Source of the DNA: UBA2402 sp044371005
Lineage (GTDB): Bacteria > Planctomycetota > Phycisphaerae > Phycisphaerales > UBA1924
DNA length: 64,000 nt
Direction: 5' to 3'
Assembly: GCA_044371005.1 (NCBI GenBank)
Contig: JBILUL010000001.1
Location: 1 to 64,000 of the forward strand
This document shows, piece after piece, positions 35,169-43,827 of the stretch. Every line of letters begins with the position of its first letter. Position 1 is the stretch's first letter. Below the pieces are notes generated by a model. The model was not told the origin of the DNA and searched no databases. It saw only the letters and a program-made list of their open reading frames with translations. Both the position numbers and the translations under genes were made by a program.

Positions 35169-35780
35169 ATGAGCCAGGCCAACTTCTCCGCACTCACGCT
35201 CCGGGAGTTCATTGATGCCATCGGCGCCAAGGTGCCCACGCCCGGCGGTGGCGCAGTGGCCAGCGCTGTCGGAGCCATCGCCGCGGCACTGGGCCGCATG
35301 GTCGTGAGCTACTCGCTTGGCAAGAAGAACCTCGCAGAACATCAACCCCTGCTTCAGGATGCCGATGCACGCCTCATTCGTGCTGCCCGCGTGCTCATGA
35401 TGCTCGCCGATGAAGACGCCGCGGCGTACGGCGCGGTGAACGAACTCTCCAAGCTCCCCGAAAGCGATCCGCGTCGCGTCGAGCTCGCCGCGGCACAGGC
35501 CGCCAGTGCGCAGGTGCCCCTTTCCGTCGCCGCCGCGGCAGTGGATCTGCTCCGTCTCTTCCGCGACCTTGCCGGCACCACCAACAGATATCTGCGCAGT
35601 GATCTGGGTATCGCCGCGGTGCTGGCGCGAGCCACCGTCGATGCCTCCCGGTGGAATGTGCTGATCAATCTGCCCTCGCTACCCGCCGATCAGGCCGCTG
35701 CAGTGGGCAAAGCCATCGATGAGTTGTGCGGGCTGGCCAAGACACTCTGTGCGGATGTGGAAGCGCGCTGCGCGGCGTGA
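35169..35780 (+). CDS. Cyclodeaminase/cyclohydrolase family protein (FchA / FTCD C-terminal domain-like)
   Basis: 203 residues, ATG 35169. The N-terminal TLREFIDAIGAKVPTPGGGAVAS with the conserved PxPGGGS/A signature, then GAIAAALGRMVVSYSLGKK, are hallmarks of the formiminotransferase-cyclodeaminase C-terminal fold, an all-helical dimer. Free-standing members are methenyl-tetrahydrofolate cyclohydrolases (FchA) or formimidoyl-THF cyclodeaminases, linking one-carbon units to folate. Length matches FchA (~205). Near the end a LGIAAVLARATVDAS helix fits as well. The adjacent decarboxylase does not settle whether histidine breakdown is involved. Confidence 0.88.
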   Translation: MSQANFSALTLREFIDAIGAKVPTPGGGAVASAVGAIAAALGRMVVSYSLGKKNLAEHQPLLQDADARLIRAARVLMMLADEDAAAYGAVNELSKLPESDPRRVELAAAQAASAQVPLSVAAAAVDLLRLFRDLAGTTNRYLRSDLGIAAVLARATVDASRWNVLINLPSLPADQAAAVGKAIDELCGLAKTLCADVEARCAA

Positions 35781-35865
35781 GAACCGGCACGATTGATTTT
35801 CGTTCGTCATGGTTTCTGTTGTACCGGATGACGTGAACACCAATCGCATCCACGTTCCCCTACGT

Positions 35866-35965
35866 GCACACCTTCGGTGTGCGGGTCTCTTTCGCGTCCG
35901 ACCCGGGGTGGCGCACGTAAAGCCGTGCTTCACCCCGGGCTAAGCACGTCCAGGCCTTTGGCCTG
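35866..35965. repeat. Cluster of three REP-like hairpins
   Basis: In the 289-bp spacer between the convergent FchA-like and sigma-factor genes: GCACACC-TTC-GGTGTGC (35866-35882), CCCGGGGTG (35902-35910) pairing with CACCCCGGG (35931-35939), and CAGGCC-TTT-GGCCTG (35951-35965). The order and sequences are like REP-type units scattered in planctomycete genomes. They may also stop transcription from both sides. Confidence 0.6.
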
Positions 35966-36069
35966 AAGAGGGCGCGTGCGGTTTGGTTTGTTTGCCTGAA
36001 CCACGTCGGTGCGTACACCACCCCAAGAACGACATGATGATCGGCACTCGGAGTTGACCTGAAACCCCA

Positions 36070-36810
36070 TCACGTCGCTTCGCGACGGATCCGACCGCCC
36101 GCAGGCGCCGCGGCGGGCGTCTCCTTGGGCTTGGAATCAAGCGCGACGCGCAACGCATCAATCGCCTCGGCATGCCTGCGGCAGACCGTTGATTTGTTCT
36201 TCTTGAGCAGCTCACCCACCTGAGCCATGCTCTTGTTCTCGACATAGAGCATGCGGATGAGCGCGCCGTGCTCATCACTGAGTTGGCCCAGCGCCGCCTT
36301 GAGGCGGGCACGCAACTCGCGAGTCTCAAGGTTCGCCGCGGCGGGCGCTCTGCGATCCTGTGGATCAAGCCCCGGTTCATCGTCGCGAACGCTGGAAATC
36401 AGGAAAACCGCGCCCAGACGCTCCACGGCCTGCGCGAACTTGCGAGCGAGCACATCCGGGTCGTTGGGGTCTTCGGGCGTCGCGGGCTTCTTGGGCGAGT
36501 CCTGATCAGCCGCGAGCAGTTCATCGATCGCGGCCTGTTCGTTGACGCTGCGGCGTGCCGCGGGGGGCAGCCAGGTCATCTTGCGAAGACCATCGAAGAT
36601 CGCGCCGCGGATGCGGTAGTGGGCAAAGGTCGTGAACGAGACGCCACGCGAGGGTTCGAAGCCGCGGGCGGCTTCGGCAAGCCCGACCTGACCGAACGCG
36701 ACCAGCTCGTCATAGTCGACATGATGCGGCAGCGTCTTGGCGATGTTGCGCGCCAAGGCCTTGAGGTAGGGCTGCTGGTCGAGGATGAGTTGGTCGGTGG
36801 TGGACGACAT
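36070..36810 (-). CDS. Sigma-70 family RNA polymerase sigma factor, FliA/sigma-B-like
   Basis: 246 residues from ATG 36810; the upstream extension of the frame is Gly/Arg-rich and unlikely to be translated. Region 2 reads DYDELVAFGQVGLAEAARGF followed by SFTTFAHYRIRGAIFDGLRK, the core-binding and -10 recognition segments. Region 4 is LSDEHGALIRMLYVENKSMAQVGELL with a helix-turn-helix ending in STVCRRHAEAIDALR. A Lys/Pro/Asp-rich linker separates them. This is a group 3 alternative sigma factor, larger than ECF sigmas. No anti-sigma gene is adjacent. It lies between hairpin repeats R2/R3 and the REP cluster, so its regulon cannot be inferred from neighbours. Confidence 0.9.
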   Translation of the reverse strand: MSSTTDQLILDQQPYLKALARNIAKTLPHHVDYDELVAFGQVGLAEAARGFEPSRGVSFTTFAHYRIRGAIFDGLRKMTWLPPAARRSVNEQAAIDELLAADQDSPKKPATPEDPNDPDVLARKFAQAVERLGAVFLISSVRDDEPGLDPQDRRAPAAANLETRELRARLKAALGQLSDEHGALIRMLYVENKSMAQVGELLKKNKSTVCRRHAEAIDALRVALDSKPKETPAAAPAGGRIRREAT

Positions 36811-36911
36811 ACGGCAGGAAGCTGGACCGCCGATGGTAGTGCCACTGCCGCGTGCACCGCGTGCGAGGGTCGGGCTCGGCCATAGGGCGAACGCCGTCTC
36901 CAATTCCCCGC

Positions 36912-37035
36912 CCTACTTCAGGCAGGCCTGTCACTTCTTGCGTCGTGCCGATCTTGTTCAGCCATGGTCTCATCGCCGAGCGGGGAAGGGAACATGGATG
37001 GACAGGATAGACAGGATGGGGAATGAGGCCCAACA
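36912..37035. repeat. Dispersed hairpin repeat element, copy R2 (left arm degenerate)
   Basis: Right arm GGGAACATGGATGGACAGG, then ATAGACAGGATGGGGAATGAGGCC is close to the family. The left arm (CTTCAGGCAGGCCTGTCAC...CTTGCGTCGTGC...GCCATGG) has lost most of the ATCCTGTCC core, so pairing is weak. The 36811-37366 spacer holds no gene: only this copy, copy R3 and the sigma-factor promoter region. Confidence 0.6.
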
Positions 37036-37242
37036 CGTGCTTTGAAGAGAGAGGGGAGAAGCGTGTTCAGGCGAGATTTGCGGGCTGCAAGAACAGTTGA
37101 ATCACGGATTCGAGGTTCTGCGACTCACCCCCCGCACATGCGGAAGAGTGACCGAGCATGCAGGCAAGATGAAGCATCCGACGGCGATTCAGCTTCAGGC
37201 TCTCCGATGTCTCAGCAAAGTGAGCGGCAAAGAACCTGAGTA

Positions 37243-37345
37243 CATCAGGCATGCCTTTTCCCTTCCTCGTCTTTCTCTTATCCTGTCCATCCTGTCTATC
37301 CATGTTCCTCTCTTCGTTGGGAACATGGATGTAAAGGACGAGCAG
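37243..37345. repeat. Dispersed hairpin repeat element, copy R3 (right arm degenerate)
   Basis: Left arm TATCCTGTCCATCCTGTC then TATCCATGTTCC (37279-37308) is perfect; the right arm starts GGGAACATGGATG but then decays to TAAAGGACGAG. Lies about 210 bp from copy R2, in the same orientation, just after the FHA gene's stop on the minus strand. Confidence 0.65.
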
Positions 37346-37366
37346 AACCTTGAACGAGCGAGGGTT

Positions 37367-37963
37367 TCACATTGGCCGGAAGATGAAGATGATGAAGTAA
37401 ATGGCGCACAGGGCCAGCACGACCAGTGCCGCGATGCGGGTGTTCTGTTCCCATGCCGCGGGAGGGGGAGCTGGTTCCTGCACCGGACGAACCTGAACAG
37501 GCCGCGGCAGCTGACGGATACCCGAACTCATGCTGGTGGCCGGTTCAAGCTCGATGATGCCGGTGCCGCGTGTGGGTTCCGCTGGGGGCGTGCGAGCGGG
37601 CCGCGTCAGCACATCCCAGAAGCGTTCGAATCGCAGCGTCGTCACGCCGATCACCAGTGTGTCGCCGTGGGCCAGCGGCATCGGCGCTTCAAGCACGCGG
37701 CCATTGAGACGAGTGCCCCAGCGGCTGCCGGCATCGGCCACGGCAATCTCCTCGCCGCGGCGGGTCAGAAGCAGATGCTGCTTGCTTACGTGCCCATCGG
37801 GCAGATGAATCGAAGCTCCTTCACCCCGCCCAATGGTCACCGTCTCACCATCCGCCAGCGTGAGATCCACCGTCAAATGCAGCGTCTGCTGCTTCGAGAC
37901 GGTGTCGATGCGAAGGCGCGGGCCGCACCAGGATGGAGAAGGTTCAATCGTGAGGTCGCTCAT
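37367..37963 (-). CDS. FHA-domain protein with C-terminal membrane anchor
   Basis: 198 residues, ATG 37963. Residues ~35-115 form an FHA domain: VTIGRGEGASIHLPDGHVSK, HLLLTRRGEEIAVADAGSRWGTRLNG, GDTLVIGVTTLRF. The Gly-Arg, Ser-x-x-His (here SKQH) and the Asn-Gly positions that bind phosphothreonine are present. A Pro-rich linker leads to a single C-terminal helix (IAALVVLALCAIYFIIFIF). FHA domains read phosphothreonine, and the gene overlaps the 3' end of a Ser/Thr kinase gene by 4 bases (ATGA), so kinase and reader are translationally coupled and likely partners. Confidence 0.92.
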   Translation of the reverse strand: MSDLTIEPSPSWCGPRLRIDTVSKQQTLHLTVDLTLADGETVTIGRGEGASIHLPDGHVSKQHLLLTRRGEEIAVADAGSRWGTRLNGRVLEAPMPLAHGDTLVIGVTTLRFERFWDVLTRPARTPPAEPTRGTGIIELEPATSMSSGIRQLPRPVQVRPVQEPAPPPAAWEQNTRIAALVVLALCAIYFIIFIFRPM

Positions 37964-39027
37964 GCACGCCCTCCCGGCTGTCCGAACCGCTTGAAGAGCG
38001 AGCCCAGGGAAGCGAGTGCTGATGTGCCAGATGGCTGCGCGAGATACGCGGCAAGATCCGCCGCGAGCGCCGAAGCCTCCGGATAGCGCTCATTGGGATC
38101 ACGCCGCAGACACCGCATGCAGCAGGATTCCAGTTGCGGCGGGACCGACCAGTTCACTTGCCGGGGCTGAATCGGATCCATCGTCGCGACGGCACGCAGT
38201 GCATCGGCAACGGTGGTGGCATCGAAAGCCGGGCGCAACGTGAGCAGTTCGTACATGCAGACGCCGATGCCCCACAGGTCGACGCGCCGGTCGCCGGTGC
38301 GGATGCTGCCCCGCGCGGCAAGGTCGGCGAGCCGTTCGGGCGGGAGGTAGCGCGGGGTTCCGTAGCGGGCGGCCAGCGAGCTTCCATCGAGTGCCGCGGC
38401 GGCACCGAAGTCAGTCAGCTTGAGTGTGCCATCGGGCGCAAGGAGCAGATTGTGCGGCTTGATGTCGCGGTGCACAATCCCCGCGGCGTGCGCAGCCTGC
38501 ACGGCCGCGCACAGATCGAGCATCCACGCCGCGACGAGGCGATACCAGGGAGCGGGCGGCACGGCATACGCCGCGAGGTCCGCACGGAGTTGCGTGCGAT
38601 CCAGCCCTGCAAGGGTGCAGATGCGGTCGAGTGCGAGCATCGCCGCGTTCTGGCCGGCGAGTGCCTTGGTGAGCGTGGAGAAGGTGGGGCCTTCGACCAG
38701 TTCCATGACACAGCAGGGGCCGTGGTGGCTGGAGATGATGGAACGGATGGCGACGATATTGGGGTGGTGGATCGCGGAGGCGAGGCTCAGTTCGCGTTCG
38801 ACCTGTGCCGCGAGGGTGGGTGAGACCATCGGGATGATCTTGATGGCGACGGTGGCACCGGAGGCCAGTTCGTGCGCGCGGTAGACGGTGCCGGTGCCGC
38901 CCCGGCCCAGGATTCCCATGTTGAGATATCCCGGCGGGAGAGCGGGGTCGCCCTCAAGCACTGGTGCGATCGCCGGTGGCGGGAAGGCCAGTGTGTCATC
39001 AGGAGATGGGGCGGGGTCGGTGGGCAC
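37960..39027 (-). CDS. Ser/Thr protein kinase paired with FHA protein
   Basis: 355 residues if GTG 39027 is used. The longest frame starts at ATG 39129 but would overlap the start codon of the divergent AhpD-like gene and adds only an Arg/Pro-rich stretch; no ATG occurs before the kinase fold, so the start is uncertain. Kinase signatures: MGILGRGGTGTVYRA, VAIKII, CVMELVEG, HRDIKPHNLLL, LTDFGAAAAL, YGTPRYLPPERL and VDLWGIGVCMYELLT. The protein ends soon after the kinase domain without a membrane helix, so it is cytosolic. It probably phosphorylates the FHA partner or proteins that the FHA protein recruits. Confidence 0.9.
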   Translation of the reverse strand: MPTDPAPSPDDTLAFPPPAIAPVLEGDPALPPGYLNMGILGRGGTGTVYRAHELASGATVAIKIIPMVSPTLAAQVERELSLASAIHHPNIVAIRSIISSHHGPCCVMELVEGPTFSTLTKALAGQNAAMLALDRICTLAGLDRTQLRADLAAYAVPPAPWYRLVAAWMLDLCAAVQAAHAAGIVHRDIKPHNLLLAPDGTLKLTDFGAAAALDGSSLAARYGTPRYLPPERLADLAARGSIRTGDRRVDLWGIGVCMYELLTLRPAFDATTVADALRAVATMDPIQPRQVNWSVPPQLESCCMRCLRRDPNERYPEASALAADLAAYLAQPSGTSALASLGSLFKRFGQPGGRA

Positions 39028-39127
39028 GGTCTTGCGTGAAGGATACCGCCCATGGGGCCGCGGCGGGTGCCGGGAACGGGTGGAGCACTTTGGGCGACTG
39101 ATGTGCCAACTGCTATCCTCATCTCCC

Positions 39128-39529
39128 ATGGGACGATACGAACAGTTTCAGGAATACCGCACCCGCATGAACAACCGCATTCTGGGCGAGGATGCCCAGC
39201 GGGGTACGCACCCGGATGGCTCGGTGCGGCAGGGTGGCACGCTGGTCACCAAGCGGTTCTTCAACCTCGATGGCAAGACCTACGAGGATGGAGCGCTGCC
39301 CGCCAAGACCAAGGAGTTGCTCGGGCTCGTCGCGAGCATGGTGCTGCGCTGCGATGACTGCATCGCGTATCACGTCGATCAGTGTGTGCAGGCGGGCGCG
39401 ACCGATGAGGAACTCTGGGAGACCTTTGACGTCGCGCTCATCGTGGGCGGCTCGATCGTCATTCCGCACATGCGTCGCGCGGTGGAGTTTCTCGATGAGA
39501 CACGCCGGCACATGGCCGCGCAGGCGTGA
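39128..39529 (+). CDS. Carboxymuconolactone decarboxylase / AhpD-like family protein
   Basis: 133 residues, ATG 39128. Core motif VLRCDDCIAYHVDQCVQAGAT contains the C-x-x-C-x3-H of AhpD-type thiol peroxidase partners, following LPAKTKELLGLVASM. The N-terminal ~45 residues are extra. Most such proteins with CxxC reduce peroxides or act as redox adaptors. TATCCT (39114-39119) lies 8 nt before the ATG and no Shine-Dalgarno site is present. Diverges from the FHA-kinase operon. Confidence 0.88.
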   Translation: MGRYEQFQEYRTRMNNRILGEDAQRGTHPDGSVRQGGTLVTKRFFNLDGKTYEDGALPAKTKELLGLVASMVLRCDDCIAYHVDQCVQAGATDEELWETFDVALIVGGSIVIPHMRRAVEFLDETRRHMAAQA

Positions 39530-39559
39530 ACATGGAAAGGGGTTGCTCGGGACAGTTGC

Positions 39560-39713
39560 ATTCTCCAAGTCCCCCTCCTGCTCCCCCTCACACACATCAC
39601 GCGAGGCTGTTGCTGCATTGTGTCTTTTATCCTGTCCATCCTGTACATCCATGTTCCCATTCCTTTCCGGAGAAGAGAACATGGATAGACAGGATGGACA
39701 GGATGAGCGAAGA
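39560..39713. repeat. Dispersed hairpin repeat element, copy R4
   Basis: Arms TATCCTGTCCATCCTGTA-CATCCATGTTCCC (39628-39658) and GAACATGGATAGACAGGATG then GACAGGAT (39677-39704), separated by 19 bases. Left flank has CTCCAAGTCCCCCTCCTG, matching CTCCAAGCCCCCCCTCT beside copy R5. It fills most of the 393-bp spacer between the convergent stops at 39529 and 39923; nothing else was recognised there. Confidence 0.8.
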
Positions 39714-39922
39714 GGGAGCTCGCCAGCCTTGAGCACGCGAGAGCGGGCAATGCGGGACTTTTGCCGCTGTCAAGCAGCCGTCCCGCATCGCGGAGCCACG
39801 TCCATGAGGACCTTGTCCGACATGTCGAGGTTCGAAGGTTCGGGCTTGTGCGCAGCCCGATCGCGGTGGACCTGCTGCGGAGTGTCGATGGGGCTGAGCA
39901 ATCGTGCCGTTGCCCCGGCGTG

Positions 39923-40258
39923 TTACTCGGTTGGAATCTTCCAGCCTGATTCAACATCCTTCTGCAGTACGCGCGAGGATTGCTTGATGCACTTCTCGCA
40001 GGCATACGCGCCGTCATTGACGGGGCTTTCCCAGTGCTGCTTCCCTTCGTGGTGCTGTTGACAGAGCGTGCAGACGACCGTCTCAGGAACGGTGATGCCG
40101 GACTTTTGCAGATGCACCAGGCGGTACGAGAGCGTGAGGCATGGGCCGCAGATGAGGCTGCCCTTGTGCCCTTCGACCATCGGGCGATCTTCGGCCCAGG
40201 CATTGGCGCAAAAGTCGCAGGTGAAGGTCAGGTTTCCATCGGCATCGGTCGAGTTCAT
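39923..40258 (-). CDS. Small protein with two ClpX-type C4 zinc fingers
   Basis: 111 residues, ATG 40258. Two C-x2-C...C-x2-C units: CDFCANAW...LICGPC and CTLCQQHH...YACEKC, each with ~20-25 residues between pairs, like the zinc-binding domain of ClpX (CSFC...ICDEC). No AAA domain or other partner is fused. It could be an adaptor or nucleic-acid-binding protein; function unknown. G-rich sequence (40307-40334) lies just upstream. Confidence 0.75.
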   Translation of the reverse strand: MNSTDADGNLTFTCDFCANAWAEDRPMVEGHKGSLICGPCLTLSYRLVHLQKSGITVPETVVCTLCQQHHEGKQHWESPVNDGAYACEKCIKQSSRVLQKDVESGWKIPTE

Positions 40259-40306
40259 CGCGTGCGGCTTTCGAAGTGTGCTTGGTGAAGGGGCACGAAG
40301 GGAGAA

Positions 40307-40334
40307 GGGGGAGGGGCGGGGGGGAGGCGGGGGG
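40307..40334 (+). other. G-quadruplex-capable tract
   Basis: Runs of G5, G4, G7 and G6 separated by one to four bases in the 76-bp gap between the zinc-finger start and the ABC exporter stop. May form a G-quadruplex on the plus strand. Confidence 0.4.
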
Positions 40335-42191
40335 TTAGTTGAGAAATTGTGAGCGGGCGAGTCGTTGGTAGGTGTCGCAGCGCTGCATGAGCTGTGCGTG
40401 CGTGCCGCGGTCGACGAACATGCCGTCTTCGAGCACGACGATGCTGTCGCAGTTGAGGACGGTGCTCAGGCGGTGGGCGACGATGAGCGATGTTCTGCCG
40501 CGGCTGAACTCTTCGAGTGCTTCGCTGATGTGCGCTTCACTCTCGGCATCGATCATGCTCGTGGCTTCATCAAGGATGAGGATGGCGGGGTTGCGCAAGA
40601 TGGCCCGGGCGATCGAGAGCCGCTGGCGCTGTCCGCCCGAGAGGCCTGCGCCGGCCTCGCTCAGAATCGTCTGGTAGCCCTGCGGGAGCTTCTCGATGAA
40701 CTCGTGAGCCCGGGCCTTGCGTGCAGACTCGATCACCTGCTCCAGCGATGCACCGGTGCCGTAGGCGATGTTGTGAAGAATCGTGCCTTGGAAGAGCACG
40801 GTCTCCTGCGTGACCACGCCGATCTGCTCTCGCAGCGATCGCACGCCGATGGTCGTGATATCGGTGCCATCGATGAGCACACGCCCGGACTTGGCGTCGT
40901 AGAGCCGGGGAATCAGGCCAAGCAGTGTGGTCTTGCCGCTGCCGTTGGGGCCGACGAAGGCCACGCGCGTGCCGTGCTGAATCGAAAGCGAGATGTCGGA
41001 GAGGGCTTCACGAGTCGCGCCCGGATAGGCGACGCTGACGTGTTCGAAGGTGATGGCGTGCGAGTGACGGGCCAGACGGGGCAGGTGGACGCCATGGCCT
41101 GGTTCACCCGGTGCATCGAGCAGTTCCTTCAGCCGTGCCGCGGCGGGCTGCGTCGTCTGGATGTCGTTGATGATGCCCGTCAGCGGCTTGAGCGAGGCAC
41201 CCGCCACGGCCAGGAATCCCAACGCGAGAATGAAGCGGTCGCCCTGCACACCCGAATAGAGAATGGCGTGGCCAGCGACCAGCACCAGGCCGCAGAGCAG
41301 GAAGATGCTGAGCATCTCGGTCAGTGGGCTGGCCAGCGCGCGTGCGGTGCGCACGCGGTTGAGCTCCTTGAGCATCTGCTTGTTCATGCGGTGGAAGCGA
41401 CCGGCTTCCAGACGCTCGGTGGTGTGGACCTTCACGACGCGCAGGCCGCCGAGCGACTCGCTCGCCGCGGCGTACAACCCGGCCTGACTCTGCAATGCCG
41501 CGTTCGCCGCCTTCTTGATGCGCTTGCCCAGCTTGCGGATGATCGTGTACATGAGCGGCGTCACGGCCAATGCCGCGAGGGTGACTCGCCATTCGGTGGC
41601 CAGGGCCACCGTGAGTGCCGCGATGCCCTTGAAGACCTGCAGCACGGCCTTGCTCAAGAGCACGTTGAGGCCATTGGAAAGCTGGGCACTGTCGTTGACG
41701 ATGCGGCTGATGGGGTCAGACGCGCCCTTCTGCATTACGGTCCACAGCGGGGCCCGCAGCACATTGTGAAAGGCGCGGCGACGCACCGATGTGGTCGAGG
41801 CGTTCACCACCGTGAGCGACAGATACGCGTGCATGAAGGTCGCAAAGCTGCCCAGAATGGTGATCACGCAGAGGCTGCCCATGAGCCACGCGAGGCTTGC
41901 GAAGGGATCGGTGGGGAGTTTCTCGATGAGCGAGGCTGGGATCTCAGGAAGGTGCAGCCAGGGCACGCGATCAGCGAGCTGCGTGTTGATGCCGCTGGCC
42001 AGAAGCTGAAGGTTCTGGTTCTTCCCCAGGATGGCGTTCATCACCGGTGCCGCCCCGAGCAGGCCGACGGAGAGACAGACACCCGAGAGGATGACGAACC
42101 CGAACGCGGCGAGCGTGAGCCCCCGGTAGCGAAGCAGGTCGCGAGCAAAGTACCAGAAGGGATCAGAGGTTGGTGGGAGGGGCTTGGCCAA
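40335..42191 (-). CDS. MsbA-like ABC exporter (fused membrane and ATPase domains)
   Basis: 618 residues; the first codon is TTG 42191 as there is no earlier ATG, so the start is tentative. Six membrane helices in residues ~25-340, then the ATPase: Walker A VGPNGSGKTTLLG, Q-loop VTQETVLF, signature LSGGQRQRLSIARAIL, Walker B ILILDEATSMID and the switch His in VAHRLSTV. Single-chain half-transporter of the MsbA/lipid A-multidrug group that would act as a homodimer to flip a lipid-linked substrate or drug. G-rich tracts occur on both sides of the gene. Confidence 0.93.
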   Translation of the reverse strand: MAKPLPPTSDPFWYFARDLLRYRGLTLAAFGFVILSGVCLSVGLLGAAPVMNAILGKNQNLQLLASGINTQLADRVPWLHLPEIPASLIEKLPTDPFASLAWLMGSLCVITILGSFATFMHAYLSLTVVNASTTSVRRRAFHNVLRAPLWTVMQKGASDPISRIVNDSAQLSNGLNVLLSKAVLQVFKGIAALTVALATEWRVTLAALAVTPLMYTIIRKLGKRIKKAANAALQSQAGLYAAASESLGGLRVVKVHTTERLEAGRFHRMNKQMLKELNRVRTARALASPLTEMLSIFLLCGLVLVAGHAILYSGVQGDRFILALGFLAVAGASLKPLTGIINDIQTTQPAAARLKELLDAPGEPGHGVHLPRLARHSHAITFEHVSVAYPGATREALSDISLSIQHGTRVAFVGPNGSGKTTLLGLIPRLYDAKSGRVLIDGTDITTIGVRSLREQIGVVTQETVLFQGTILHNIAYGTGASLEQVIESARKARAHEFIEKLPQGYQTILSEAGAGLSGGQRQRLSIARAILRNPAILILDEATSMIDAESEAHISEALEEFSRGRTSLIVAHRLSTVLNCDSIVVLEDGMFVDRGTHAQLMQRCDTYQRLARSQFLN

Positions 42192-42597
42192 AGTGGGGCG
42201 TTCGAGGGAGATCAGGGCTGGCGACCCAGGTCCGCCGGTGCGGCGGGAGTGACAGAAAGGGTGAAAGGGCTATTGCCGTGGCGTGGCGGGTAAGGGATGG
42301 GGGAGGAGGGGGGGGTGTATTCGGAACGGTGATTATTGATAGGGTCAGACGTCGCCATGTGAATGGCGGGTCAGGTTTTTGTTGGGAAGTCTCGACAAGT
42401 GCTGGCATGCTCGCTGGACACAGAGCCGCCCATTGATCGAAGGAATTTTCCCTGTGGCTGGGCCTTGGCCTGACCCAATAGCGTTCAACGCAGTGGTCGC
42501 ACGCAGGCGTGGCGCTGGCACCCGGTGGCGATTGGATTCGCCTGATGTTCGTTCGCGCTGCTGCGTGCACCTTCCCTTGCGAACAAGGAGCATCATC
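42192..42597. other. Intergenic region with G-rich tract
   Basis: About 400 bp between divergent genes. GGG-TAA-GGG-AT-G5-AGGA-G8 (42288-42315) could form a G-quadruplex. AAGGAG (42585-42590) is the ribosome site of the downstream gene. No coding bias or RNA gene seen. Confidence 0.4.
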
Positions 42598-43725
42598 ATG
42601 ATCGCAACGTTCGGTTCACGCACAGCCTTCTGCGCATCGTGTGTTATGGCTCTGCTGTCAACCCATGCCGCGGCTCAGGTCAGCTACCTCGACAGCCACG
42701 CGTTCACCGTTCAGTTCGGCCAAGGAGTGCCTGCAACTGCAAGGTGGCAGCACTTTGAACACACCTGGATGTACTGGGAAGGTTCGGGCGATGATGTGCA
42801 GACGAATCCGTCCGCGCAGCCGCCAGGGTGGTTCCCGCGTGCGCCCACCGGCTTTGATGCAGCCGCGATGCGAGCCACCGGCATGAATCATCAGCGTCAG
42901 CAGATGACTTTGAACATGGTGGAGGAGGAGTACGACCCCAGGACACCCTTTGATCAGCGCCGGAGCATCGAGGCGCACGCCAACATTGGTGTGAGCAGGG
43001 CGCAGGCATCGCTCATCACCGCACCCGCGACGAGCAACGCGAACATCCTCACCGGAACCATCAGTGTCGATGGAAGCATCAGTACCAACGACCGCCACAA
43101 GGGCGGGCTCGCGTCATCCATCAGTGTGCTGCGCTTCGATGTGACCAACCAGAATCAGTGGCCCCGCGTCATCGCGTGGACCCCTCACGTCGAGATCACC
43201 AGCAACGGCATGGGTACGGTCGAATCAAACAGCGTGATGCTCATGCCCAGAGATCCGATCTACTTTGAGATCATCGGGCCCGATGGTGAAGTGGTGCGCA
43301 TCCCCGCAGTGGATATCTGGCTCGAAGAGGCCAAGGCAGCTGAGCCGACCCAGCCCATGGACTTTCAGTGGACCAACGGCCGCCTGACCGGCACCAACGT
43401 TGGTGAGCTCTGGCTCCGCGCCCTGGTGGGTGGGCAGAACATGCTGCCCGGCAGCAGGGGCTCCGCGGCCATGCACTTTGCCAACGGGCAACTCGTTGAA
43501 TCGATCGGCACGGGTATATTCGAACACGCCATGCCCCCAGTTGGAATGTCCGGGACGTTCGACTTCGAGTTCATCAACACGCTGAATCTCGACTTCACGC
43601 CGCTGGAGCTGCCGCCCGGCTACACCGGCGCGTTCGAGCTCAGCAGCGGGCTCAACATCCCATCGCCCGGGTCGACCGTCATGCTCCTCTCCATCTGCCT
43701 CGCCACGCGGCGGCGCCGTGGCTGA
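42598..43725 (+). CDS. Exported protein with PEP-CTERM-like C-terminal sorting signal
   Basis: 375 residues from ATG 42598, with AAGGAG seven bases before it. Signal peptide runs to about THAAAQ. The body is beta-rich and unrecognised (VEEEYDPRTPFDQRRSIEAH near its centre). The C-terminus reads IPSPGSTVMLLSICLATRRRRG: a Pro-Ser-Pro motif, one hydrophobic helix and an Arg cluster, which is the tripartite PEP-CTERM layout for exosortase-dependent sorting, with PSP in place of PEP. No exosortase is in this window. Confidence 0.8.
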   Translation: MIATFGSRTAFCASCVMALLSTHAAAQVSYLDSHAFTVQFGQGVPATARWQHFEHTWMYWEGSGDDVQTNPSAQPPGWFPRAPTGFDAAAMRATGMNHQRQQMTLNMVEEEYDPRTPFDQRRSIEAHANIGVSRAQASLITAPATSNANILTGTISVDGSISTNDRHKGGLASSISVLRFDVTNQNQWPRVIAWTPHVEITSNGMGTVESNSVMLMPRDPIYFEIIGPDGEVVRIPAVDIWLEEAKAAEPTQPMDFQWTNGRLTGTNVGELWLRALVGGQNMLPGSRGSAAMHFANGQLVESIGTGIFEHAMPPVGMSGTFDFEFINTLNLDFTPLELPPGYTGAFELSSGLNIPSPGSTVMLLSICLATRRRRG

Positions 43726-43827
43726 GGTGGTGGCGGTCGGAGCTGATCATTGATCGGGGTGTCGCAATCTACACGGCGCATGCCGCGGACTGCCGGGCCA
43801 TGCCGCGGCATGCGCTCCTGCTCCAAA

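Noticed and set aside
36811..37366. Insertion sequence between sigma factor and FHA gene
   Set aside because: Only hairpin repeats R2 and R3; no transposase frame.
40365..42293. 642-residue plus-strand frame
   Set aside because: Antisense of the MsbA-like ABC exporter.
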